A DNA stretch of 64,000 bases from Sorghum bicolor (Eukaryota > Streptophyta > Magnoliopsida > Poales > Poaceae). The DNA is taken from the NCBI RefSeq assembly GCF_000003195.3, contig NC_012873.2, positions 6,409,894 to 6,473,893 of the forward strand, read 5' to 3'. The notes under the pieces are model-generated. The model saw only the letters and a list, made by a program, of their open reading frames with translations, searched no databases and was not told the DNA's origin. Of this stretch, positions 50,072 to 61,455 are shown in pieces. Both the position numbers and the translations under genes were made by a program. How positions within the stretch are numbered: the stretch's first letter is position 1; the number at the start of each line of letters is the position of its first letter.

Positions 50072-50709
50072 ATACAGCCGTTGTTGTCAACGGAGAAAAG
50101 GAGTAGAACAAACTCCGCAGTCCAGTCTCTTATTCCTGGAGAAACTGGTTCAATTTTGATTAGTGGTTACCCGTACAGTTACTACTTACGCGAGTTCTTT
50201 ACCCCGTCTCTTTGGGCCCGGAAAAATCTGAGCTCACGTCACATGGGGATGATATTTTGGATGCTCTTTCGTGGTTTGTCCATGCATATTCATGCATCTC
50301 CTGTTTCACAAGTCGGGTTGCCGCTATCTCACTTCCTGTAGTTAGCTGTATTTTGTATATATGTTCGCTGTCTGCCAAACTGTGAAGATAACATGTGTTA
50401 GCTAGCCAGTGGACATTGGCTTCCAGCGGCATCCGACTGGGACCTGGCTTGGTCCTGAAGCGCCCATATGGCACTAGGTTCACATGTTTTCCTGTCAATA
50501 TTTTTGGATGATACGTGACGAAACAGTATATTCGATCTCGGCTGTGGTGTTCGTGATGCACGGATAGAAATTGACCAGCCTGTCGTTTGTACGTGTTCTG
50601 CTGCTCTGTAAAAAGTGTGGGTTACTCTAACACCTGCAGGGTCATTTTTACTACAGTACCTCATTTCACGAGGGCGCAAGCTTACCAGTGAGGTGATCTT
50701 TTCATACTG
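50072..50709. other. 3' flank of the STRUBBELIG-type gene
   Basis: Probably includes the 3'UTR. Open frames on both strands between 50.1 and 50.7 kb have no recognisable domain. Nothing else was seen. Confidence 0.45.
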
Positions 50710-50950
50710 GGCCTTCTTTAGTTCTCAAAAAATTTTGCAAAATTTTTCAGATTCTCTGTCACATCAAATCTTGCGGCACATGTATGAAGCATTAAATATA
50801 GGTAGAAAAGATAACTAATTACACAGTTTATATGTAATTTGCGAGACGAATCTTTTGAGCCTACTTAACTTATGATTGGACAATATTTGTCAAATACAAA
50901 CGAAAACACCACTGTTCATATTTGCAAAATTTTTGCAAGTAAACAAGACC
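50710..50950. mobile_element. Tourist-like MITE, GGCCTTGTTTAGTT family
   Basis: Left end GCCTTCTTTAGTTC, right end AAACAAGACC, with the family interior TTGCGGCACATGTATGAAGC. The target duplication is not clear, so the ends have probably mutated. Confidence 0.7.
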
Positions 50951-51771
50951 TGGAAGGTATCTCAAAATTATACTGCATGTAGACAGGATATTTAGGGCGC
51001 ATTTGATATGGGTCAAAATTCTCTGGCCAGGCTCTCCAGCTACAACTTCTCTTGTTTGATTCTTGGCTCAGTTTTGAGCCAGACCCGTGAGGTGTAAATT
51101 TTCTTCTCTCTTGGCTCCCCAAAAAGCAATGAAGGTCCGTTTCCAGGCGGCCAGGCTCGCTCGAGCGCGTAGCGGCTTGCGTGAGCGCTGGAGCGAGTGC
51201 TTTGGTCACCTCCGCAGCTCGCCATTCTTGCAAACAAACACGTTCTCAATAGAGCTCGATCGGCTCAGAAGGACCAGGCAAATCAAACATGGCATTCTTA
51301 TCATCTGAGCCTGGCCTCCCATATGGCTTAGAAATCAAACACGCTACAAACCGGTACAGTATCTAGTCGTTTTAAAATGTATAAAGTTGTTTTTGCCTTT
51401 TGTTTTCTAAGTCAATTGTACGTAGGGAGTAGTTGCCAAATTTTGATCTCTCTCCAGGCCGGTTATAATCTGGCGGTATTTCTTGTGCATTCTAAGTTCT
51501 AAAGACGGTATAAAATAGAAAAAAAAGAGAGGCTGTGTTAGTAGTTTGGTAGTAAATGGTAGTAACTCAAGTGTACAATCCATGGTACAATACAATCGTA
51601 GATCAGAGTACATTTTATTTGACAAGCAGCCTCTGCATGCAATAATGCAACCTCCCATTGGGAGTAGAGCTTTTTTTTTCTTTTTTCTTTTTGAACTTAT
51701 TGGGGATGGAGCTGAGAGACTGTTGAGCCTGATACCAAGAAACTAATGCTGAGGATGAGGTCTCGATGACA
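50951..51771. other. Spacer and lipoxygenase 3'UTR
   Basis: The right part should be the 3'UTR of the minus-strand lipoxygenase. The left part around 51000-51350 has GGCCAGGCTC/GAGCCTGGCC words at its ends, possibly a foldback element. No gene is supported. Confidence 0.4.
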
Positions 51772-54036
51772 TCAGATAGAGATGCTGTAGGGGATGCCCC
51801 TCCCGGTGACTCCCGGCTTGGAGAAGGGCTTGAGCAGCTCGTACGGCACGATCCCGGCTCCAAACCGGTTCTTGTTCTCCGGGTTGTTGTTGCACTCGTC
51901 GATGAATCCCTCGATCTCCTTCATCCTGCCGCTGAACTTCTCGAACGCCGCCTTCACCATGGGTTCCACCAGCCACGACGGCTCCGCGAACTCCCCCATG
52001 TACTCCTCGTCGGGCGAGTGCGACGACAGGATGTCCAGCGTCGTCATGATCCTGATGGCCTGCATCTGCGTCGGCATCATGTCCAGCAGCGTCGTCTCCG
52101 GCTGCGAGAGGAATTTCCTCATCTCCTCGTCCCGGCCCTCCTCCACCGGCATGTTCTTCCGTATGGTGGTCGGCCGGTTCGGGAAGTAGCCGCCGTAGTG
52201 GTACTGCCCGAAGTTGACGGCCGAGTGGTGGCCGGAGGTGACCCACATGATGGTGGTGAGCGTCTCCACGAGGCTGTCCCGGGTGTTGAGCACGGGCCAC
52301 CACGGCTCGTCCTTCTTGTCGCCGTGCCCCACGTTCCGCACCTCGTCCCAGAACGCCTTCAGCTCCGTGTCGCCGGCGACGGCCTCGTCGGACTTGTAGT
52401 AGACGCCGACGTAGTCGGTCACCCACTGCTTGATGGAGTTCCAGATCATGAGCCCGTCGTGGGCGTAGGGGTAGTCCTTGATGGTGAGCTCCAGCTCGCC
52501 GTCGCCGTCGCCGTCCCGGCGCACGGCGAGCCCTCGCTTGACGAGGTCGTTGGGCAGCGCCTCCGTGTCGAACTGCCACGTCGCGCCGTACGCCACTGAG
52601 CTGAGCTCGACGGCGTACTTCCCGGGCCAGAAGGACTCCTCGATGATGCCGTCGGCGTTGATGAGCGCCTCCCTGGCCAGCGCGTTGATCTCCATGGTGT
52701 AGCGGAAGTGCGGGTGCAGCAGGCGGTACACCGGGTGCAGCCGGCTCAGCTGCCGGTTGGCGGCGATGATGTAGGGCTCCACGCAGCAGTGCGTGCGCAG
52801 CCAGTGGCTGACCAGCTGGTGGTACCCCGTGTCGTGGGTGAGCACGTGCGCCTTGGCCAGCTTCCACAGCCAGGCGTCGGTGGCGTCCGGGCCGTGCGTG
52901 AACACCCGCTTCCACTGCGGCTTGGTCGGCGACTTGGGGCGCGTCAGCTCGATGGCCAGCGGCATGAGCGTGCCCAGGTCCGTGAGGAAGAAGACGGTGC
53001 GGGAGCCGTAGAGCGTCGTGTCCGGCAGCTCCCGCACCTTGTGCACGTAGGGCAGGAACACGTCGTGGTAGTCCAGGATGAAGAGCCGCTTCGCCGCCAC
53101 CGCCTGCTCCACCGTCATGGCGCCGTTCATCTGCTTCTCCAGGATCTCCTTGGTGATGGCGGACTCCGCCGGACCGTACACCTCCTCGTCCAGCTTGCTC
53201 CTGATGGGGAACTCCCTCAGGAGCTGGATGCACACCGGGTTCAGCCCCGCGATCGTCTGCCTCGCGAACTCCTCGTCTTTGAACCACGAGAACCGGTCCC
53301 CTGCAGCAATTAACAAAGCAAATAAACCCATTTTTCCAACCACGTACGGGTGCTATATATCTAGCAGCTAAAGTAGCTATGCTATGCTATGCTATGCTAT
53401 GCTTACTCTCAATCATCTCGGGGACCTCGAAGCGGAGGACGTGATCGGTGGTTTCGCCGACGAGCTTGACGACGCGAGGGACGACGCTGCGGATGGCGTC
53501 GAAACCGGTCTGCGCCGGCAGCGGGATGCCGTCGCTGTAGAGGCCGTCGATGGACGGGAAGTGAGGGAACCGGAGCTCCTTCCTGTTTTGGAGCAGCGGC
53601 CTGATCGCCGGCAGCAGCGCGTGGAGGCCGGACCGCAGCGTGGTGGCGCCGAACGTGAGCTGCTTCACCTCCGAGAACTGCTCGTCGCGGGGCACGTAGT
53701 GGTGCCGGCCGTCGCGCTTCTCCGTCTGCGGGTCGCTCTTGGTCCTGGGGCGGCCGGTGCGGCACCGGCGCGGGTAGGGGAACCGCTTGCTGCCGCCGAG
53801 GATGGGACGCTGGTGGGTGGGGTGCTTGTCCGGGTCGCCCAGGTCGTTGTACACGTCGTAGTCGTAGACGCGCTCGAACAGCCTGCGCTCGCCGCTCCCG
53901 TCGCCGCGCAGCGCCTGTAGGTCTTTCTTCCTCAGCTCCTCCAGGCCCTTGGGCGTGTCAGAGGGCAAGTAGGACTGCATGAACTCATCACGCACGCGAT
54001 CGACGCCACGCGGAAGAAACAAGCTAGAGTCAGGAT

Positions 54037-54069
<33 letters not shown>

Positions 54070-55331
54070 GTCGTCGATCGTTCTTTGCAGTCGATCACCG
54101 CCAGCAGGCGCATGAAATAATATATGCATGGAAAAAACGGCCGGAGGAAGACGGACCTTGAGGGTGAAGAAGATGCGCTTGTTGGGGTTGTCGAACTTGG
54201 AGTGCACCCAGGAGTTGCAGTCGAAGGTGACGGCGGTGCTGGTGTCGCCGCCGGTGACGAGCTTGATCTCCCTGATGAAGATCTCCTTGTGGTGCTCGTT
54301 CTCCACCAGCACGGCGCCCACCGGACCGAACGACGCCGGCAACTTGAACTCCGCCTCGTAGTGGCCCTCGCGAAGCGTCTTGTGCGCGAACGCCGCCACC
54401 CGCGGCTTCTCCAGGCCAGACTCTGCACCGCCCCGCCACACCACACACATGATGCTCAAACTCCATCAGATATTTCTTTCCTACGCGTACTCATCTACAA
54501 ACTCTCTCTCGTCTAGTCGTAATGTCGTCGTCTTGTGCTGCTGTGGTAGTCTGTCCTTTGTCCTTTGTGGAGAGCATCTTAATTAATATATATATGTATA
54601 TATACACATAAATATTAGCATTCACATGTATCCACTTTTACCAGATTTAGCAAAGATTTCGTTTAGTCACTAAGCAATATATATCATATATAGCTGTGGA
54701 GATAAATAGATGTAGCAAGCGTCCATTGTTGTTGGAGCTAGCTAGGTTTGTTGGAGACTTTTGGAGCAGCTAACTGCTAGCAGCATGCATGCATGGCGCC
54801 CATCCATCGTGGAAGAGGAGGGGGGACGGACATATAGATGATGCGTGTGTGGCGTGGCGCCCGTGCTGTGTCGAGCCAACGACGAGAGCTAGATGAGGTA
54901 CATACACGCGGACGGTATCGCTACTATAGCTCGTACTCACTTGCGTCGAGCTCGGAGCTGACGAGCTCCAAGAGCAGCGTCTTGCCGAGGAGGTCGCCGA
55001 CGTCGTCGAGGGCGCGCTCGAAGTACATCTGCCCGATGGCCGGCGACGCTTCCACCGTGGCCGTCACCGTCAGCATCTGCGGCGGCTCCACGGTGACGGC
55101 CGCCACGGCGCCGCTGACCTCCTCGGTGGCGCTGCAGCTGATCCTCGGCAGCCGCGTGTGCCGCCGGGACGAGGACCGGGAGCGGGAGGAGGAGGAGGAC
55201 ACGCCAGCACCGCCCCTCCGAGGCCTGCTGACGGCCGCCGCTGAGGGCGACGACGCCAGGCGCGAGCCGACGACGACATTGCTCTGGTGCGCGGGCAGCA
55301 TGAGAGGCTGCTTCAGGTTCAGGTTAATCAT
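51772..55331 (-). CDS. Chloroplast 13-lipoxygenase (type 2 LOX)
   Basis: Adds dioxygen to linoleic/linolenic acid at C-13, starting jasmonate or green-leaf-volatile synthesis in plastids. Four exons, GT-AG: 54941-55331, 54157-54422, 53407-53974 and 51772-53300; together 917 residues, the family length. The N-terminus ([18 protein letters not shown], then a Ser/Arg-rich stretch ending near RISCSA) is a chloroplast transit peptide. A PLAT/beta-barrel domain spans about residues 85-220, the catalytic domain the rest. Iron ligands are visible: the two His of SHWLRTH (about 571-576), the His and Asn of GHHSAVN (about 765-771), and the terminal Ile of SISI. Ala in INADGII is at the Coffa site, matching S-stereospecific enzymes. 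It resembles maize LOX10-type enzymes from memory; orthology is not proven. Intron 2 holds an AT microsatellite, intron 3 a GCTAT repeat. The frame is intact. Confidence 0.95.
53374..53402. repeat. GCTAT pentanucleotide microsatellite in lipoxygenase intron 3
   Basis: CTATG repeated about five times directly beside the donor site of exon 3. Confidence 0.85.
54039..54068. repeat. AT dinucleotide microsatellite in lipoxygenase intron 2
   Basis: About 14 AT units in a row. Likely length-polymorphic. Confidence 0.9.
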
Positions 55332-55568
55332 GGCGCGCGCCCAGCCCTGTAGCTAGCTCAGGTCAGATCGGCCGGACTGGTGGTTAATTAAGCAGCAGCC
55401 AGAGCACCCAGCAGCTGCAGCTAGCTAGCTAGCTAGCTGTGAGCGGCCGGTGACTGAAACTAGCTAGTAGTCGAGATGTGATGATGCTACTGCTAGCTGC
55501 TGCTTGGAGTTCAAGGAGCTTAATTTCTGTGCTTATGGCTGGTGTCATGTGCCGCGGCGTTGTGAGCA

Positions 55569-55574
55569 TATATA
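55569..55574 (-). promoter_or_regulatory. Candidate TATA box of the lipoxygenase gene
   Basis: TATATA on the minus strand, about 240 bases upstream of the start codon, followed by a leader rich in TAGC/CTAG repeats. The motif is seen, its function inferred. Confidence 0.5.
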
Positions 55575-55789
55575 GAGAGAGCTTGATGGAGAGATGGGGT
55601 AGAGATGCACGTGGGAAATCGAAATATCTAGACTAGTGTGTGTGCCAATGCCAAGCCCACTCGCTCGCTTCTGAAACCACATCTGCCCGGGAACGGCTGC
55701 TACCTGGTACCTTGGAGTCTGAGAGAGGGCATAAAATGATACGTGTCTGTTCTTTTTTTTTTATGGTCACCAGAATGACCATGCAGCGC

Positions 55790-55791
55790 TG

Positions 55792-55830
<39 letters not shown>

Positions 55831-55834
55831 TGTG
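55790..55834. repeat. Compound CT/GT microsatellite upstream of the lipoxygenase gene
   Basis: About eleven CT units followed directly by about ten GT units, roughly 460 bases upstream of the start codon. Confidence 0.9.
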
Positions 55835-55899
55835 TTCGTTCCATGGACTGTGTTTTGGACGATGAGTTTGCTTTCGTCGTGCATATATATAAGATGAAA

Positions 55900-58800
55900 T
55901 GAGACAAAAACAAGATTGTTAACACTGTACTCAAATTGTATAATTTTTTCGAATAAGATAAGTGGTCAAACTTAGGGTAAAAAAAATCAAACGTCTTGTA
56001 ATTTGGGATAAAAGGATATGACTACCCATACTCCATATAAAATATGAGGTTGTTTTACGAGCAAATAAGATATTCAACTACACAATTGATCTTTTCCAAC
56101 CCCCTTTCTAACCTCATGTCGGATTTTTGGGTGTTCCCTCGACGAGATTTGTAGGAATTTTAGGTGGCTTTGCCAATCCTATAAAACATACCTGCTGGTT
56201 TGCCTTGCCGTTAGGACCTCCCTCCGCTATGTGTTTCGGTAGTGTGTGACCTTTTGGGTGATCTAGCCCCTATCGATGTGCTGATCAAATAAGCGTCAAC
56301 ACACTTTTTGATGACTCCGTTGAGGATGAAGCAAAATAGTTCTACAAAGATGCCCAGCCTGAGGAGACTGGCAAGATGCTAGAGGAGAGGACGAAGGCCC
56401 AAGCTGCTGCCGATTTGGACTATGCTCTAAAATGCTTCGAGCAGCAGGGAACTCTCAAGAAGATCTGACGTAAAAATAGCTAGGTCAATCTCCACCTAAA
56501 TCTGGTGTTACGTGTGAGGAGTTTGCTAAGATGATTCATGAGTTTTTTGAAATCCCTATATTTGACAAATTTAATAAACTCACAGATAGCTATAGAAATA
56601 GAGAGAGGAAAAGAAATATGAATTTACTATTTTTCTTCATGATGCTTATGTTACTAGATCGTCCCGTTTGCTTGGCCAACCTCAATATGCGATGCCGATC
56701 GGTTTTAAAATCGTCATCAAGTCTTCCGGGCTTGGATTGGGGGGTTTTGGAGGAGTGAAAACTCATTCTAGAGAGTAAAATGGAGATGAAATTGCTGCTG
56801 TCCAGCAAAAACAACAAGGCCGATTTCTCATATTGCTTTAGTAATGGTAGAACGACCCCTGCGCACCTACAAACCAAAACAGTTAGAGACTGAGACTTGG
56901 AAGATTAATAAAATAAATCCAAATACCATCGATCGAGTGTTTGGAAACACGAGCTAACAATGCATGTTTCAAACGGATTTGTATGATCATTCTATATATG
57001 TTTGTACTGGAGACATTTTTACCTAGATGTACTTGATACTATAAACAAAAGGTGTTCGCCAATTGATATCAGATGTTCACGTCATTGATAAAAAAAAACC
57101 CTGAGGTTTTGTGTTGATGCTAGCTTCTACTATCTAGCTAGTATAGTAGCCTAGTGATAGGCTCGTACTATTGGGTTGGAAAACTGCAGCGCTACAGCAA
57201 CAGCCATTGTTGGCTGACAGCTCCATGGCTAACGCTGTCTCTCTCTTCAGCCTTTTGTTCCTTTATTGGAAACCCTTCATTAGGTCGAAATAACATGCTC
57301 ACATACTTCCATGGTACTTCATCAAAGCATACAATTCAAAGCATACTATTCTAGATCTAATTAATTCAAATCAAAATATCTTAATTTTAACTAATTAAAG
57401 AAACAATTACATCGTTTCTGAGTGGAGGCACTATCGCGCTGGCCTAAATCAATTCCTAAAATTACCTTGGATCAAACTTTTTTAAGTTTAATCAAGTTCA
57501 TAAAAAGTGAAAATATCTACGATATAAATTAGTATGATTAGATACACCAATATATTTTCATAACGTGCTTATTTGATTTTTCTATAGTTTTTTTTTCCAA
57601 AAGTTACTGAGTGAACTATTCTTTCTCTTTTTTCTACTTGGTTATAAACATATATTTTTTTATCCAAGACAACTCTAGAAACTAATTTATTGGAACGGAA
57701 GGAGGTAGTAGCAGTATAGTACCAAGAGGGATAGTAGGGAGGAGCATGCACACACGGACATAGGGAATAATTTACTGGAGCTAGCGTTTGGTTTAGATAA
57801 TGGATCCATTGCAGATGGAGTGATACATCGTACGTGAATCTTTTACTCAAATTTAGTGAAATGGCCTTATTTCAGGTACTAGTTACCTTGTGAGTAATGA
57901 AGGTGATGATAAATCAACTCATCTTATTCCACTCATAACTAAATAAAAATCTTAAGAGTATGATGATGATGATGAACCAATTTATTCCGCAAATCAACAA
58001 ACACCCTACATGTCTGTCATCCGGCAACGCATGTGAGAGTATGTGATCGCCCATTTGGCACCTTCCTCCGATCCATGATGGTTCACATGTCAGCAGGTTC
58101 TGTGTGCACTGGCATCGCCATGCACGTCTCTGCTAGCTTCACATACACCGGGCCCAGGATGTACTATATATAGACTAGTACACACTAGACACACAGCAGT
58201 ACACTCTCCAGATCGAGTTCAATTATTCGTGCCATTATTCAAGTCCAGATAAACTAATTAAAGCAATAGCAAATAGTAATTGTTGTTGTCGCTCGAGTCT
58301 TCAGGACCATGCATGTACGTGTGTACATACGGTACATGGGCATGAACATGCATGTCTTAGCCGAGCTAATTATATAAACTACTAGTAATTTTTTTTTTGG
58401 CGAAGATAAACTAGTAGTATTTGATATATAAAACCTAAAGGCGCCGTACACCCTCTATGTAGTACAGATGTTTAAGAAGCTTATACAAAATAAATCTAAG
58501 TCGAAAGATTTAATTAACACCTTGCATTGTACAGTACGCATGACATGGTGCTCCTCCATTAAGCGAGCACCGTATAGGCGTACACCCTCCTTTGAAGGCA
58601 TAGCAGATAGCTCCATCATATATAGACTAGCTCATATATGCCAATGCATGTGTAACTTTCGGAACGAGCTGATATTTGTGTCCTTTGTGCCATTGATGGA
58701 TGAACCGATGGCACACATACTGAGGTACCACTACCACAGAAAAAAGCTCATGTACAAATGGTTCGTAGTAAACTCTCTTCACACTGTATGTATCCATATT

Positions 58801-59573
58801 ACTACACAAAGAATTTGTAGCAATGGCTCTTTTTTTAGGCAGACATGGCTCAACTAGGAGCTAGAAGGAGTCATATCTATGTGTGGCCACTTAAACCGCC
58901 TCACCCAAAAATTGCAAATCTACAAGAAGGGGGTTTTGATTTTGATTCCTTACATGGAGAAGGCTTTAAAAGGTAAGTACATGCTAATCTAAGCCCCTTT
59001 TTGAAGTTTTAGTGGTAGATTATTGTGTAATTAGTGTTCTCATTTTCTCTCTTAGAGGCATTTATGGATGCATTTATATCAAATCTTTGAAGGTGCTAGG
59101 GTAAATGGAGTAGGGGAGCAAGATTTTACCATAATTTAGATTAATTAGTGATCTATTCAATAGTTTTTATGGAGGGATTGGTTTGCATCTAGATCTAGAT
59201 CCAGAACTAGGGTTAGGGATTAGTTTTTTTATTTACCACATTCATATTATTGTTTAATTTAGTGTAAGGGATTAGGTTTACATGAACAATAACAGGTGAA
59301 ATATTAATTTGTGCTAATTGTTTTCTTAAACTTAGTTATTTCAATTAACAAAAGTAAAAAAAATACTAGTTTAGTGGTAGATTAGTTTGTTAACTAGTTT
59401 GTTTTAATCTTTGGCATGAAGAATGTAAAGTACTATATGTGTATTCTAGACAACAACCTGATGAAAAAAGTTGACAATATTAGCTGGCAGTCACCGGTTA
59501 CACTTCTAGCAATAATATAGTTTAGAACAAATGAGATCGGTCAGAGTATTGACGACAACATTGACATAACTAA
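55900..59573. other. Intergenic repeat-derived DNA, no gene seen
   Basis: Includes Stowaway-type remnants lacking one end, near 55940-56020 and 57470-57710 (ending GGAACGGAAGGAGGTAG). A possible decayed protein-coding repeat lies at 56290-56470. The open frames, including 58468-58857, have no recognised domain. No RNA gene was recognised. Confidence 0.4.
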
Positions 59574-59974
59574 GGGTCCGTTTGGATTCCTTCCTCTAAA
59601 CTTTAAAGCTCTAAAAACTTTAGAGCATGCACTTTAGCTCAATTTTAAGCTCTAAAGCTCTAATGTGAGGTGGGCTAGAGTTTCAAGCTAACTTTATTAA
59701 ACCACCTATTTGAAGATTTTAGATGTAAAGTTACGTTTAGGCTAGTCTCAATGCATGTTTCATGATAGTGTCATTCACATTAAATAGGGTGCCATATAAG
59801 TAAAATTGTTGACTTGGTAGGGTCATTAAATGAAAGAGTTTCATCAAATGAGAGAGAAGTTTCATCCCTATGAAACTCATGTGACTCAGTTGGTAACTCT
59901 ACCATGAAACTATGCACTGAGACTGGCCTTAGAGATCTAAAGTTTAGAGGGTTGGATCCAATGCAAACAAGCCC
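59574..59974. mobile_element. Tourist-like MITE, outer element of a nested pair
   Basis: Begins GGGTCCGTTTGGATTCC and ends GGATCCAATGCAAACAAGCCC, with TAA on both sides (59571-59573 and 59975-59977). It is split by another MITE at 59740-59938. Confidence 0.75.
59740..59938. mobile_element. Tourist-like MITE, inner element
   Basis: Ends GGCTAGTCTCAATGCATG and TATGCACTGAGACTGGCC are inverted repeats. TTA flanks both sides (59737-59739 and 59939-59941). It lies wholly inside the 59574-59974 element and so inserted later. Confidence 0.8.
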
Positions 59975-60378
59975 TAAGCTTAATTCAATTCTACCTGTAT
60001 ACAAGAGTGAGTCTTTGGAGTTTAGACACAATCACACATCTGTGTTTATGTTTTCATTATGTCACTATGTGTTATTAAAATAGTGTGAAAATTTAACCGG
60101 ACAGTAAGACATCACTAGATTTTAGAGTATTAATTACTCACAGAGTTGTTTCCTCCTAGCAATAATATCTCTCCACAATGGAAGGGTAAATATGTACTGT
60201 CCACACCGTTTCCATGGTGATTGGTGAATACTACTGATGAATACTTACGGAAGAGTAGATGTATGATGTGTACGTACTGACCTGCTAGCTACGTTCATGC
60301 TGCATCTGCACTGCAAGTTACGTCTAGGTCTTTTTTTTAACCCCAGTTGTGCCCAGGATAGTTGCCCATCGGTACTCG

Positions 60379-60837
60379 GGCCTTGTTTAGTTTCCAAAAA
60401 TTTTCAAGATTTTCCATCACATCGAATCTTGCGGCACATGCATGAAGCATTAAATATAGACGAAAATAAAAATTAATTACGTAGTTTACCTGTAAATCAC
60501 GAGACGAATCTTTTGATCCTAGTTAGTCTATGATTGGATAATATTTGCCACAAACAAACGAAAGTGCTACAGTAGCGAAATCCAAAATTTTTCAAAAACT
60601 AAGGCCTTGTTTAGTTCACCCTGAAAACTAAAAAGTTTTCATGATTCCCCGTCACATCGAATCTTGTGGCACATGCATGAAACATTAAATATAGACGAAA
60701 ACAAAAACTAATTACACAGTTTAACTGTAAATCACGAGACGAAACTTTTAATTCTAGTTAGTCCATGATTGGATAATATTTATCATAAATAAACAACAGT
60801 ACCGAAAACTTTTTACTTTTCGGAACTAAACAAGGCC
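60379..60837. mobile_element. Two fused Tourist-like MITEs, GGCCTTGTTTAGTT family
   Basis: Two copies stand head to tail in the same orientation, 60379 to about 60602 and 60603-60837. Each has the GCATGAAGCATTAAATATAG-type interior (AAACATT in the second). The left copy lacks its last terminal bases at the junction ACTAAGGCCTTGTTTAG. The right copy ends AACTAAACAAGGCC. Confidence 0.8.
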
Positions 60838-61248
60838 TTGAATGGAGAAGAGAAAAACTTTTTTTTAAAAAAGGACAAACTGAAGTCTTCATCATTACAC
60901 ACGGGCCACTACTGGGCGCTTGGCCCTTTCCCAGTACGTGTTGTTGGTATATATAGTGATTAGACTTCTCTGATAGATTCTGGAGTTGACGGTGACACCC
61001 CGCGTATATATCGTACCAGCCAGATGCAATCTCTACGTGTCCAATCACGTATCCGAAGCAACCCGAATACAATACAAACATACTACCCCAGCAAAGCGTC
61101 TGTGGGCCATAGGTGGGCCCACCGACAGTGACATGGATGGACGGACCCTGGGGTTCACACGCCCTTCGCCCGGACGTGAACGATGAGCTGCACACATGCC
61201 GTGCTGCCCTGGATCCATGAATTGTTCCAGTTGATGATGTGTGGTTAA

Positions 61249-61455
61249 GGTCTTGTTTAGTTCACCTTAAAACCAAAAAAATTTCAAGATTCCCTATAAC
61301 ATCGAAACTTGCGTCATATGCATAGAACATTAAATATAGATAAAAAATTAATTATACAGTTTGCCTATAATTTACGAGACAAATCTTTTAAACCTAGTTA
61401 AAACGAAAGTGTTACAGTACCCAAAAATTTTTCACCTTCTCAACTAAACAAGGCC
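61249..61455. mobile_element. Tourist-like MITE, GGCCTTGTTTAGTT family
   Basis: Begins GGTCTTGTTTAGTTCACC and ends CAACTAAACAAGGCC, with TAA on both sides (61246-61248 and 61456-61458). About 207 bases, with a small internal deletion compared with the other copies. Confidence 0.8.

Noticed and set aside
51743..53287. 514-codon minus-strand frame, and a 277-codon plus-strand frame, over the lipoxygenase exon
   Set aside because: Both are shifted or antisense shadows of GC-rich lipoxygenase exon 4, with Ala/Arg/Gly-biased composition and no domain. The third frame is an unmistakable lipoxygenase.
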